Shown: piece after piece, positions 8,767 to 17,668 of the stretch | Numbering within the stretch: the first letter of the stretch is position 1 | How the letters are laid out: each line of letters starts with the position of its first letter | Source of the DNA: an uncultured Ruminococcus sp. | GTDB taxonomy: Bacteria > Bacillota > Clostridia > Oscillospirales > Acutalibacteraceae | Direction: 5' to 3' | Length of the DNA: 64,000 nucleotides | Assembly: GCA_902786345.1 (NCBI GenBank) | Contig: CADACB010000002.1 | Location: 62,001-126,000 of the forward strand | Made by a program: the position numbers and the translations under genes | Notes under the pieces: model-generated | The model's input: only the letters and a program-made list of their open reading frames with translations | Database searches by the model: none | What the model was told of the DNA's origin: nothing

Positions 8767-10047
8767 TTACGGCTTAATAACGTCTATTCCCATATATGGA
8801 CGAAGAACCTCGGGTACAGTTACAGAACCATCCGCATTCTGATACTGTTCTACTATTGCAGGAATCACACGGCTTGTTGCAAGACCTGAGGCATTAAGAG
8901 TATGTGCAAAATGCATTTTCTTATCCTCTCCTCTGTATCTTACGTTGCCCCTGCGTGCCTGATATGAGCGTGCATTCGATGCAGAACTTACTTCTTTGTA
9001 TATCTCCATACTCGGAATCCATACTTCGATGTCATATGTTCTCGCCATTGAGAATGAGCAGTCGCCTGCTGCAAGCTTGCTTAAACGATAGTGAAGGCCA
9101 AGCTCACGTACAATTCTCTCTGCTTTTTCAACAAGCTCCTCAAATGCTGCATCAGACTTATCATCTTCTGTATACTGCACCATTTCAACCTTATTGAACT
9201 GGTGACCTCTGATCATACCTCTTTCTTCACTGCGATAGCTGCCTGCTTCACGACGGTAACAAGGTGTATATGCAATATATTTTTTTGGCAGTTCTTCTAT
9301 CGGGACTATCTCATCTCTGTGAAGATTTACAAGTGCTGTTTCTGCTGTAGGAAGCATAAATTTCTTGTCATTACTTGTGGGATTTTCTATCCAATAAACT
9401 TCATCTGTAAACTTAGGAAACTGACCTGCAACATATCCACACTGATAGCCAAGCATATGAGGAGGAAGTATAAACTCATATCCATCACTGATATGCTCGT
9501 TTATAAAGAAGTTGAGCAGTGCCCATTCCATTCTTGATCCCCAGCCTCTATAGAGCCAGCTTCCTGCACCTGCAATCTTTGCACCTCTCTGGTAATCTAT
9601 CATACCAAGATTTTCGCAAAGATCTACATGATTTTTAAGCGGAAAATCAAATTCAGGTTTTGTACCAAAATAACGGACAGGCTCGTTCTGCTCTTTACCG
9701 CCTGCACATACGTCATCATCAGGAAGATTCGGTAGTGAGAGAAGAAGAGATGTCTGTTTTTCATCAAGCTCTGCAATTTTAGCATCGCCGTCCTTGATCT
9801 GTGCAACAAGATCCTTCATTTTTGCCATAATCTCGCTGGCATCTCCGCCTGCCTTCTTTATCTGAGGAATCTGCTTGCTTGCGGCATTCTGTTCAGCTTT
9901 CATTGCTTCAACCTTGCCCATCTGTTCACGTTTTGCAGAATCAACCTCAAGTATTTCATCAACTACATTATCAAGATCCATTTCTCTTTTTTTTATTCTT
10001 GCTTTTACTTCCTCAGGTTTTTCCCTGAGATATTTAATGTCTATCAT
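8767..10047 (-). CDS. serS: Seryl-tRNA synthetase
   Basis: This 426-residue cytoplasmic class II synthetase charges tRNA-Ser with serine in an ATP-dependent reaction and also serves selenocysteine tRNA where present. It has the N-terminal long coiled-coil arm (about 1-110, rich in K/E/Q) that grips the tRNA variable arm. The catalytic core contains GYEFILPPHMLG, YRREAGSYRSEERGMIRGHQFNKVEM and the C-terminal motif 3 region with NASGLATSRVIPAIVEQYQ. Length is normal for the family. The start is ATG 10047 behind AAAGGAG. It lies downstream of parA-parB in the same direction, an arrangement also found in other Clostridia. No T-box leader was seen in the 89-base gap before it. Confidence 0.97.
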   Translation of the reverse strand: MIDIKYLREKPEEVKARIKKREMDLDNVVDEILEVDSAKREQMGKVEAMKAEQNAASKQIPQIKKAGGDASEIMAKMKDLVAQIKDGDAKIAELDEKQTSLLLSLPNLPDDDVCAGGKEQNEPVRYFGTKPEFDFPLKNHVDLCENLGMIDYQRGAKIAGAGSWLYRGWGSRMEWALLNFFINEHISDGYEFILPPHMLGYQCGYVAGQFPKFTDEVYWIENPTSNDKKFMLPTAETALVNLHRDEIVPIEELPKKYIAYTPCYRREAGSYRSEERGMIRGHQFNKVEMVQYTEDDKSDAAFEELVEKAERIVRELGLHYRLSKLAAGDCSFSMARTYDIEVWIPSMEIYKEVSSASNARSYQARRGNVRYRGEDKKMHFAHTLNASGLATSRVIPAIVEQYQNADGSVTVPEVLRPYMGIDVIKP

Positions 10048-10135
10048 TCTGAAAATCTCCTTTGATTTTTATTTTATATGTATTATACCACAGTATTCAA
10101 AAATATTCCATATATTTTAGCGCCGTAATATATTA

Positions 10136-10996
10136 TTATTCTTTATTGAAAAGACGAGCAAGTTCTCCCAAATCATCCTCACTATAGAATTCAATCTCTA
10201 GTACACCGCCGCTGTCCTTACCGTTAACAACCTTAACCTTACGGCTTAGATGTTCGTTGAGTGCAAGTTCTACTTCATCATAAAAAGGATTTCTCTTATG
10301 AGACTCATTTCTTTTTTTATCCTCTTTTTGAGAATTAAGTGTTTTTGCTATTCTCTCAATATCTCTTACAGTCAGATCATTTTTAGTAATGAGTTGTGCT
10401 ATTCTAAGCTGTTCATTACTGTCTTCAATGCTAAGCAATGCTCTTGCGTGGCCCGATGAAATTTCTCCGTTACTAAGCATATCTAATATTTCCTGACTAA
10501 GCTTTAAAAGTCGGAGTGAATTTGCGATCACTGGACGACTCTTTCCTACAGACTTAGAGATTTCTTCTTGTGTAAAGCCATAATCATCCATAAGAGCTTT
10601 GTATCCCAGTGCTTCTTCAACAGGACTAAGGTTTTCTCTCTGCAGATTTTCTATCATTGAGATCTGCATTGTTTCCGAATCTGAAAGCTCCCTTATAATA
10701 ACAGGCACCTCAAACAACCCTGCCATACGGCTTGCTCTCCAACGTCTTTCGCCTGCAACAAGCTGATAACCCCCATCCGGCAAAGGTCTTACCAGCAACG
10801 GCTGAAGAACTCCGTGATTTGCTATTGAATCTGCAAGTTCCCTTAAAGTTTCCTCATTAAAGTCGTGTCTGGGCTGTGAACGGTTAGGTTCTATTTCAGA
10901 TATTTTCAGTGTCACTGTATTTTCGGAATCCTCAATGTCATTTTCCATAAACAATGCATCAAGTCCCTTACCCAGTCCGCCTTTTTTTGCTGCCAT
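10136..10996 (-). CDS. parB: Chromosome partitioning protein ParB (Spo0J)
   Basis: This CTP-dependent clamp loads at parS and spreads on DNA, recruiting SMC and working with ParA in origin segregation. Visible parts are the N-terminal GLGKGLDALF ParA-interaction peptide, the CTP-binding motifs GERRWRA and ENLQRENLSPVEEA, and a helix-turn-helix (FTQEEISKSVGKSRPVIANSL). The recognition helix keeps Arg at the position equivalent to Caulobacter R173 and Gly before HARALL, as in parS-specific proteins. I chose ATG 10996 rather than 11002: the AAGGTGG site is 7 bases from it but almost touches the earlier ATG. It is 286 residues and sits 18 bases downstream of parA. Confidence 0.95.
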   Translation of the reverse strand: MAAKKGGLGKGLDALFMENDIEDSENTVTLKISEIEPNRSQPRHDFNEETLRELADSIANHGVLQPLLVRPLPDGGYQLVAGERRWRASRMAGLFEVPVIIRELSDSETMQISMIENLQRENLSPVEEALGYKALMDDYGFTQEEISKSVGKSRPVIANSLRLLKLSQEILDMLSNGEISSGHARALLSIEDSNEQLRIAQLITKNDLTVRDIERIAKTLNSQKEDKKRNESHKRNPFYDEVELALNEHLSRKVKVVNGKDSGGVLEIEFYSEDDLGELARLFNKE

Positions 10997-11014
10997 TTTC
11001 ATCCCACCTTTATA

Positions 11015-11779
11015 TTATTTATTATTATTAATTATTTCCTCAGAAAGCTCCATATATGAAATCGCTCCCTTACAGGATTTGTCAAAATACATTATCGGCA
11101 TTCCAAAGCTTGGTGCTTCTGAAAGCCTTACTCCTCTTGGAATAACAGCTGCAAATACCTTTCTGGGGAAGAATTTCTTTACCTCTTCTACAACCTGTTG
11201 CGTAAGGTTCAGTCTGCCGTCATACATTGTAAGCAATACTCCCTCAATGTCAAGATACTGATTATAACGTCTTTTTACTTTTCTTACAGTATTCATAAGC
11301 TGTGACAAGCCCTCAAGAGCATAATATTCCGGCTGTATCGGAACAAGCAATGTATCAGCCGCACAAAATGCATTTGTAGTTATCAGACCGAGCGACGGAG
11401 GGCAGTCTATAAAAATGAAATCATAGTTTCCTTTTACAAGAGCAAGTGCGTTTTTAAGTCTTGACTCTCTATGTTCCATTTCAACAAGCTCTATTTCAGC
11501 CGCCGCAAGATCCATACTCGCAGGTATTATATCCAGGTTAGTAAATTGTGTATGCATTATTGCATCCTCTGTTTTTACCTTATCTATAATAACACTGTAG
11601 GATGAATACCTGACCGATCTTTTATCTATGCCCACACCGCTTGTTGCATTTCCCTGAGGATCTACGTCAACCAGAAGTACCTTTTTTCCGAGCTTCGCGA
11701 TTCCTGCCGCTGTATTAACAGCCGTAGTTGTCTTTCCTACTCCACCCTTCTGATTTGTTACTCCTATTACCTTTCCCAA
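11015..11779 (-). CDS. parA: Chromosome partitioning ATPase ParA (Soj)
   Basis: This is a deviant-Walker ATPase that binds DNA nonspecifically and, stimulated by ParB, drives origin segregation; Soj also regulates DnaA in Bacillus. The deviant P-loop is QKGGVGKTTT, and the Walker B-like segment FIFIDCPPSLG follows. I chose TTG 11779 as the start because a perfect AGGAGG lies 7 bases upstream, and the product then begins GKVIGVTNQKGG like known Soj proteins. The reading frame is open further upstream to 11896, but that stretch translates through the parS site and is unlikely to be coding. The product is about 254 residues. It forms an operon with parB. Confidence 0.95.
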   Translation of the reverse strand: MGKVIGVTNQKGGVGKTTTAVNTAAGIAKLGKKVLLVDVDPQGNATSGVGIDKRSVRYSSYSVIIDKVKTEDAIMHTQFTNLDIIPASMDLAAAEIELVEMEHRESRLKNALALVKGNYDFIFIDCPPSLGLITTNAFCAADTLLVPIQPEYYALEGLSQLMNTVRKVKRRYNQYLDIEGVLLTMYDGRLNLTQQVVEEVKKFFPRKVFAAVIPRGVRLSEAPSFGMPIMYFDKSCKGAISYMELSEEIINNNK

Positions 11780-11816
11780 ATCTTTCCCTCCTATAACAGG
11801 AATTCTATCCTTAAAA

Positions 11817-11832
11817 TGTTTCACGTGAAACA
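11817..11832. promoter_or_regulatory. parS site 1
   Basis: A perfect match to the parS palindrome TGTTTCACGTGAAACA. It lies 38 bases upstream of the parA start, so ParB binding here could also affect parA-parB transcription. Confidence 0.97.
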
Positions 11833-12149
11833 TTATTATATAATTTTCGTTAACTGCGATATATATTATAACACGTATAAAAAACAATATCAACAAATAA
11901 CAAATAATTTACATCGACAGTCTCTCACTCCTAATTCACAGTACAGTACTTAAACTCCCGATTCGCGGTGCAGTGCCTGCACTCCCCGATTTACGTTTGC
12001 TTTTGCTCAGAAATAATATATTTCAATATCCCCAGTTATCCCTTCCACGCACTCCTTATGTCATGATTTTGGAAGGATTTTAATTTAAAATAGCAGTTAT
12101 CTGCAAACCATTTACAAAAGACTTATAATAAAAACAATCTATACAATTG
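11833..12149. other. Intergenic region between divergent parA and mnmE
   Basis: This stretch separates parS site 1 from the mnmE promoter. It holds an AT-rich part, which must contain the parA promoter, and a slightly GC-richer patch near 11930-12000 with repeated short motifs around CAGTAC and GCAGTGC. No convincing ORF or RNA gene was found. Confidence 0.4.
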
Positions 12150-12178
12150 TTGTCATACATAACGGTGTGTGATATAAT
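12150..12178 (+). promoter_or_regulatory. Promoter of mnmE
   Basis: TTGTCA (12150-12155), a 17-base spacer, then the consensus TATAAT (12173-12178), 33 bases upstream of the chosen mnmE start. Confidence 0.8.
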
Positions 12179-12211
12179 GTTCATATAATAATATTTAACG
12201 GAGAAATGAAA

Positions 12212-13576
12212 ATGGAAAAAACTATTGCAGCGATCTCAACAGCTAATGGTGTCGGCGGTTTGGGTGTTATCAGAATATCAGGAGAAAATGCTATTGAAAC
12301 AGCTGATAAAATATTCAGATCTGTATCCGATAAAAGGCTTTGCGATATGAAGGGCTATACCGCAGGCTATGGAAAAATTTATGATAAAGATGAGCTTATT
12401 GATGAAGCTGTTGCTCTTGTATTCAGAGCACCCCACAGCTATACCGGTGAGGATGTTGTGGAAATATCATGTCACGGAGGCTTATATGTAACAAAGCGTG
12501 TATTACGTGCTATATTGAAAAATGGTGCATCATCGGCAAACCCGGGAGAATTTACAAAACGAGCTTTTATCAATGGTAAAATCGGTCTTACAGAAGCTGA
12601 AGCTGTTATGGATATAATATCTGCCCGCGGTGCACAATCCGCAAAAGCTGCATTGTCTTGTATGGAAGGCAAGCTGCGTCAGCGTATAGATAATGTACGC
12701 GATACCCTTATTAATACGGCAGCTCACCTCTCTGCATGGGCTGATTACCCTGAGGATGATATTCCTGAAGTTGATAATGAAAATCTCTCCTATTCTCTCA
12801 ATATATGTAAAAATGAGCTTTCTTCTTTACTTAAAAGCTACGACACAGGCAGGCTTATGCGCGAGGGTGTGGAAACAGTTATAGCAGGCAGACCGAATGT
12901 AGGCAAATCAACAATTATGAATCTGCTTTCCGGATGTGAACGTTCCATTGTCACTAATGTACCCGGAACAACCCGTGATATTATAGAAGAAACAGTTATG
13001 CTCGGAGAGATACCGCTTATACTCTCAGATACGGCAGGTATCCGATCCACAGACGATCCCGTTGAAAAAATCGGGGTTGAAAGAGCCAAGGACAGAATAT
13101 CAAAAGCCGGACTGGTACTTGCAGTATTTGATTCCTCACGTCCTCTTTCGGATGAAGATAAAGAGCTTATCGAACTTTTGTCGGATGCACCATCAGTTGC
13201 TATAATAAACAAGACTGATCTTGAAAGACAGCTTGACACCAAATATATTCAGAATAAAATAAAACATGTTGTATTTATTTCGGCACTTTCCGGGACAGGG
13301 ACTGATGAACTTGAAAATCAGGTATCTGATATTATAGGTACATCAAAGCTTGATGCCTCACAAGGAATACTCGCAACCGAACGCCAAAGAAGTTCAGCCG
13401 AATCAGCACTCAATTCTATAGATGAAGCAATCAATGCAATTAATCTTGGTATTACTCTTGATGCGGTTACTGTTATAATTGAAGAAGCCATTAATCATCT
13501 ACTTGAACTTACCGGAGAACGTGTTACAGAATCAGTCGTCAATCAGGTGTTTTCCCATTTTTGCGTTGGTAAATAA
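12212..13576 (+). CDS. mnmE: tRNA modification GTPase MnmE (TrmE)
   Basis: With MnmG, this GTPase forms the complex that adds the carboxymethylaminomethyl group to U34 of certain tRNAs. The N-terminal folate-binding domain begins EKTIAAISTANGVGGLGVIRISG. A central helical domain surrounds the G domain with P-loop GRPNVGKST, DTAG switch II and NKTD specificity motif. The C-terminus is FCVGK, the expected terminal Cys motif. I chose ATG 12212 over 12206 because GGAG lies 8 bases from it and only 2 from the first ATG. It points toward the origin, opposite to the usual arrangement, and is separated from mnmG by a sigma/anti-sigma pair. Confidence 0.97.
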   Translation: MEKTIAAISTANGVGGLGVIRISGENAIETADKIFRSVSDKRLCDMKGYTAGYGKIYDKDELIDEAVALVFRAPHSYTGEDVVEISCHGGLYVTKRVLRAILKNGASSANPGEFTKRAFINGKIGLTEAEAVMDIISARGAQSAKAALSCMEGKLRQRIDNVRDTLINTAAHLSAWADYPEDDIPEVDNENLSYSLNICKNELSSLLKSYDTGRLMREGVETVIAGRPNVGKSTIMNLLSGCERSIVTNVPGTTRDIIEETVMLGEIPLILSDTAGIRSTDDPVEKIGVERAKDRISKAGLVLAVFDSSRPLSDEDKELIELLSDAPSVAIINKTDLERQLDTKYIQNKIKHVVFISALSGTGTDELENQVSDIIGTSKLDASQGILATERQRSSAESALNSIDEAINAINLGITLDAVTVIIEEAINHLLELTGERVTESVVNQVFSHFCVGK

Positions 13577-13591
13577 TCACTTTATTGACTG

Positions 13592-13620
13592 GACGCCGAT
13601 ATTTTCGGCGTCTGTTTTTA
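13592..13620 (+). terminator. Terminator of mnmE
   Basis: GACGCCGA (13592-13599) pairs with TCGGCGTC (13605-13612) and is followed by TGTTTTTA, a typical intrinsic terminator. Confidence 0.85.
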
Positions 13621-13704
13621 TATTTTTCTATTTTTTGCACCCTTATGCCATAAAGCACTGTTATTATTAACAGAAGCTTCAAAATATAAAAGGAGGTTAA
13701 AAAA

Positions 13705-14247
13705 ATGAATGAGCAGAGACTTGCAGCAAGGCTTCGCAAAAAAGATGAAAAAGCATTTGAAGAAGTTATCAAAAAATACAGAGCACTAGTAGTTACTATA
13801 ATATACAATGTTTCAAAAGGTTCACTTACAAAAGAAGATATAGAGGAGGTTGCCTCAGATGTTTTTATCACTCTTTGGAATAATGCTGATAAGATAATTG
13901 ATGATAAACTTAAGGGCTATATCTGCTGCATTTCCAAAACAAGAGCATTGAATAAACTCTCTACAGTAAAAAGCAATATAGTAAATATTGAAGATTACGA
14001 TTTTGAGGATAATTTCTCAATAATAGACCATACCGAAACTATGGACATCAACAATGAGCTAAAAAAAATAATAGAATCTATTACTGATCCTGACAAGGAA
14101 ATACTTATTAGATATTATTTTTATTATCAGTCAACTTCCAAAATAGCTGAAGTTATGAACATCAACGTTGAAACAGTCAAATCAAAGTTAAGAAGGACAA
14201 GAGAGAAAATTAAGGTTAAACTTATAGAAAGGGGTTATGAAATATGA
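13705..14247 (+). CDS. ECF-type sigma-70 family sigma factor
   Basis: This 180-residue sigma factor has region 2 (about 5-75: AFEEVIKKYRALVV, DIEEVASDVFITLWNN) and region 4 (about 118-172: DPDKEILIRYYFYYQSTSKIAEVMN, then NVETVKSKLRRTREKIK as the helix-turn-helix). There is no region 3 or N-terminal extension. It starts behind AGGAGG. The stop overlaps the start of the next gene in ATGA, so it is translationally coupled to a membrane protein that is presumably its anti-sigma factor. The pair sits between mnmE and mnmG, where most Firmicutes have no gene, and looks like an insertion. The promoter it recognises is unknown. Confidence 0.9.
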   Translation: MNEQRLAARLRKKDEKAFEEVIKKYRALVVTIIYNVSKGSLTKEDIEEVASDVFITLWNNADKIIDDKLKGYICCISKTRALNKLSTVKSNIVNIEDYDFEDNFSIIDHTETMDINNELKKIIESITDPDKEILIRYYFYYQSTSKIAEVMNINVETVKSKLRRTREKIKVKLIERGYEI

Positions 14248-17060
14248 AAACAACACTCAAAGATGTATTCAATAATTTCGATGATGATTTCAACATTGAT
14301 GAAAAGACAATATGCGAAAACATTGATGTTGATTTTGAAAAAATAACAATGAATGCAATTCAAAATAAAGAATCAACAAAAAAACATAATAACATACGCA
14401 AAAAACTCCCTCTTATACTGATAGCAGCAGCTTTAACAACAACCATTATTGGAACTACTGCAATTGCCGCAGTCAATCTTTTTAAACCTGATTTTTCCGA
14501 CAAGTTCAAAGGAGATAACAGTGCCCTTACCATATATAGCACTGATGATTTCAAATTTGAAACATCAGACAGCAATCTTAATGCAGAGTTTCTTGGAATG
14601 ACAGGCGATCAGGATTTTACTGTAGCTCTCATAGAATTGACCAGAAAAGACGGAAGTGTATTCCAAGAGGATGAAAGAGATTTTCTTATCAACGACTATT
14701 ACTATGGTGATATGGAAACGGATGAGAAGGCTCCTTATAAACTCTTCGTTTCTGCACCGGGAAGCAAAAATATAAATGAAATCTATTCTTATGAAAATGC
14801 ATTTGCAAATACAAAACCTGTTGAGTGTTATCTCAGCAATGACAGAAAAACACTTAAGCTATACATCACTATAAACAATTCACAATATCCCTCAGGATCA
14901 AAAGTCACATTCAGCAATGATTATTACAAATCAGGCAAATATAAAGAGGAAATTTCAGAATACATCAGTTCATCCATAAACGACGATGCAACCCAGATCA
15001 CTAACGATAATTTTAATATGTTTAACACTGCCTGGAAATATACAAACGGTACCTACAGCCTTTACTCATATGAAGAAACAAACAATCCGCTTTCCTTTAA
15101 CATTGAATTTACCACTAATTCCGAATTCGATAATAAAAGCATAACTTCAAAAATCAACTCTGAAAATGCTCCAACAATTATAACTGATGATCGTTCTGCA
15201 GATTTGGTTATCTCTCCGTTTAAAATATCTCTTATTTACTCTGATACACTTACTCAGGAACAGGTAGATAAATATTCAGAAAAGAGCAAACCTGACACTT
15301 CAAAACAGGAATCAAACGGTTACAAATACGAACTTGAAACAGCAGGAAGAGTCTCAGCCATAAAGCCTGTTTATATAAATGGTTTATATCGTGATATTGA
15401 CCCCGAAAATTCAAAGTTGATACTCAAGGACGGTACTGTATATTATTTCTACTATTATCCTGAAAATGTCTCTATGGAACCAGACAAGGAAGACAAAAAT
15501 AAAATAAATATTTTTGATGAACGAACTCTCCTATATACTGATATTCCTTATAATTTTATTAAGGATTTCAACGATGTCGAAAATAGTGAAGCTAATATAA
15601 AGTCAAATATAGTTAATCCAAAAAGCATAGCTAAGATTATGGTCAACGGTGATATAATATATACTGCTGAGGGCTGTGAGAACATATCCTTCCAAAAATC
15701 AGAACCTAAAACAATTGAAATCAACAAATCTGATATTAAAATTGATGATAAAAATCGCAAGCCTATATCACTCTATACACCGGATCTTCAGAAGTTAAAT
15801 ATTGATATTGGAAGTCGTATAAGTGCGGATGATTTTAAATCATTACTTTTAGGAATTCCCGGGTTATATTTCTACTCAATTAATATTGCCGGAGATAATA
15901 AAACAGATAACAGTGATTGTTTGTCCACAGAAACCGAGATTCTTCTTTATTCTGACCGCAGAAATATCTTTTACCTTTTCAATACCTTGGCAAAGCTTTC
16001 TGAGTCTGACATCTTTGTAACTGAAGTTAAAATGACAGACTATGACGCAGAAAATGACGTATGCACTGTAAATATTAAATTAGCAACTCCCTATGCAGCA
16101 TCGGATTCAGTAGATAAAGAAGCTCTTAAAAATTATATTATCTCAAAATATGGTTCTTATGAGTGGAATAAGATAATTTGCGATTATCTCTATGATAACA
16201 AGCTCCCTGATAAAGATGTTCCGTTCTCTGTTGACAATAATCTAATTCCCGAGCCTGAACCGGCTCCTGAGCCTTCATCGGATGAGATACTTCCTGCACC
16301 TATAACAAATCCTGTTAAGGAAGCAGCAGCAGAACCTGTAAAAGATGCAGATATGAGTAATTATAAACCTGTAATTCTTGGAAAAAGCAAATCTACAAAT
16401 GCTTTTAAATCTGACATTGAGAAAAAACTCAACAGCATAGAACTCAATGATAATGCAGAAAAAAGAATATTCAATACTGAAGATGAGTTTGCATATCATA
16501 CAGAAGCAGAAAACGATACATTCAAGGTCAAAGCAGTAAACTGCACGCTAAACTTCAGCGGAGATAAAACAAGTCTTTATAATTGTATAAACAGACTTGT
16601 ACAGCTCAAAAAGGATAATCTGTTCATAGAGAAAATTTCCCTTGAAAACACAGAAGCCAATAACGGAACATTTGATATGACAATTGTCGTTGAATATCCA
16701 TTTGTCGAAGAAGGACAAAACACAAACCTTGATAAACTGAAAGAACATATTCTATCATACTATTCAAAAATCTCAGAGAGCAAGCTTGTTAAGGCATTCT
16801 TTGACGGATTAAAGGATGTTCAGATGCTCGATTCTCAAATTACTTTTATTCCACACAACGAGGACGGCGTTATTATAGATCTTAATGCTCGTTTGGAAGA
16901 CTTTGAAAAATTTATCCAATATAAAGAAGTAATCGATGATAAAACTGAATTCAATATAAGTGAAAATTTCGTAGTAAGTAAATTAAAAGATACAACCGGA
17001 AACACTGCATTTAAAGCATCCATAATTTTGACCACCGAAAAATTCAAGACAAACAACTAA
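14244..17060 (+). CDS. Large single-pass membrane protein, probable anti-sigma factor
   Basis: This 938-residue protein has a cytoplasmic N-terminus of about 53 residues, one membrane segment (about 54-77, LPLILIAAALTTTIIGTTAIAAV) and a very large outer domain. The coupling by ATGA overlap to the ECF sigma gene and the topology fit an anti-sigma factor of the kind that senses an envelope signal. The outer part contains a Pro/Glu-rich hinge (PEPEPAPEPSSDE, near 674-690). On each side is a similar segment of about 100 residues (near 555-660 and 755-860) with the pattern of a ferredoxin-like fold, distantly recalling PilO/GspM-type domains. No known sensor or carbohydrate module is recognisable. 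The function is inferred from context only. Confidence 0.75.
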   Translation: MKTTLKDVFNNFDDDFNIDEKTICENIDVDFEKITMNAIQNKESTKKHNNIRKKLPLILIAAALTTTIIGTTAIAAVNLFKPDFSDKFKGDNSALTIYSTDDFKFETSDSNLNAEFLGMTGDQDFTVALIELTRKDGSVFQEDERDFLINDYYYGDMETDEKAPYKLFVSAPGSKNINEIYSYENAFANTKPVECYLSNDRKTLKLYITINNSQYPSGSKVTFSNDYYKSGKYKEEISEYISSSINDDATQITNDNFNMFNTAWKYTNGTYSLYSYEETNNPLSFNIEFTTNSEFDNKSITSKINSENAPTIITDDRSADLVISPFKISLIYSDTLTQEQVDKYSEKSKPDTSKQESNGYKYELETAGRVSAIKPVYINGLYRDIDPENSKLILKDGTVYYFYYYPENVSMEPDKEDKNKINIFDERTLLYTDIPYNFIKDFNDVENSEANIKSNIVNPKSIAKIMVNGDIIYTAEGCENISFQKSEPKTIEINKSDIKIDDKNRKPISLYTPDLQKLNIDIGSRISADDFKSLLLGIPGLYFYSINIAGDNKTDNSDCLSTETEILLYSDRRNIFYLFNTLAKLSESDIFVTEVKMTDYDAENDVCTVNIKLATPYAASDSVDKEALKNYIISKYGSYEWNKIICDYLYDNKLPDKDVPFSVDNNLIPEPEPAPEPSSDEILPAPITNPVKEAAAEPVKDADMSNYKPVILGKSKSTNAFKSDIEKKLNSIELNDNAEKRIFNTEDEFAYHTEAENDTFKVKAVNCTLNFSGDKTSLYNCINRLVQLKKDNLFIEKISLENTEANNGTFDMTIVVEYPFVEEGQNTNLDKLKEHILSYYSKISESKLVKAFFDGLKDVQMLDSQITFIPHNEDGVIIDLNARLEDFEKFIQYKEVIDDKTEFNISENFVVSKLKDTTGNTAFKASIILTTEKFKTNN

Positions 17061-17135
17061 AAATATTTTAAAATATCCATAGGTGGATAAATTTAAGAAT
17101 TTTTGCTTTTTTAAAATTTGATAATCAACTCCTAA

Positions 17136-17179
17136 AAACACACAGGCGGTACATTGTATAATGTACCGCCTGTGTGTTT
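17136..17179 (+). terminator. Strong terminator of the sigma/anti-sigma operon
   Basis: A perfect 20-bp stem (17136-17155 with 17160-17179) around the loop GTAT, ending in a short T run. Confidence 0.85.
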
Positions 17180-17192
17180 GTGTATTATGATT

Positions 17193-17208
17193 TGTTTCAC
17201 GTGAAACA
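17193..17208. promoter_or_regulatory. parS site 2
   Basis: A second perfect TGTTTCACGTGAAACA, intergenic, 13 bases after the terminator hairpin and about 5.4 kb from site 1. Two close sites near the origin are typical of ParB loading regions. Confidence 0.97.
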
Positions 17209-17605
17209 TTGCCGGTAAGATAATTATGGTAATTCTTTGTTTGTCATCTATCTGTCCGTTCACACTGAATCTCTTCCAAAAGTGCATTTGTAAAAAGGAA
17301 AAATAGCATATTCTGACACAAAAATCAATTTTTATAATCTAACAGTTTAAATTTTGTAAGCTTATCTTTTTAAAATTATTTTGTAAGTTTATAACTACAA
17401 ATTTCAAAATGTTCAGCGGTTTTAGGAAAATGGGTAATAGAAATTTTTTCGCTTGAAAAGGATTTTCCCCATGTACTGCCCCACCAAAATTAAATTTTTT
17501 GGGACTCTGAACTAAATAGTTGCAAGTCAGAGTAAGAGTAAGCGTAAGCAAAATCAAACACTAACACAAGTGCGACAGTTTACCGCCGTGAAATATTTCT
17601 TATAC
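17209..17605. other. Intergenic region before mnmG
   Basis: This is about 400 bases without a convincing gene. It contains an unusual GC-richer island around 17450-17515. Read on the minus strand, that island can encode the peptide FNFGGAVHGENPFQAKK within a 72-codon frame (17339-17557), but there is no good ribosome binding site. I treat it as noncoding and possibly a dispersed intergenic element. Confidence 0.35.
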
Positions 17606-17634
17606 TGTACAAAGAACGAATTTTGTATTATAAT
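17606..17634 (+). promoter_or_regulatory. Promoter of mnmG
   Basis: TGTACA (17606-17611), a 17-base spacer and TATAAT (17629-17634), 35 bases before the mnmG start codon. Confidence 0.65.
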
Positions 17635-17668
17635 ATACGTATACTTAAGGAAATAAGGACTGATACAA

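Noticed and set aside
11780..11896. N-terminal extension of parA reading MFHVKHF through the parS site
   Set aside because: The extension is translation of parS DNA. A TTG with a perfect ribosome binding site lies downstream and gives the family-typical N-terminus.
15857..15872. Possible Noc binding site (TTCCCGGG core)
   Set aside because: Only the central bases match; the flanks do not continue the ATTTCCCGGGAAAT consensus and it lies in coding sequence.
17339..17557. 72-codon minus-strand ORF before mnmG
   Set aside because: There is no ribosome binding site, the N-terminus is low in complexity and it ends in AT-rich noncoding sequence; treated as an intergenic element instead.
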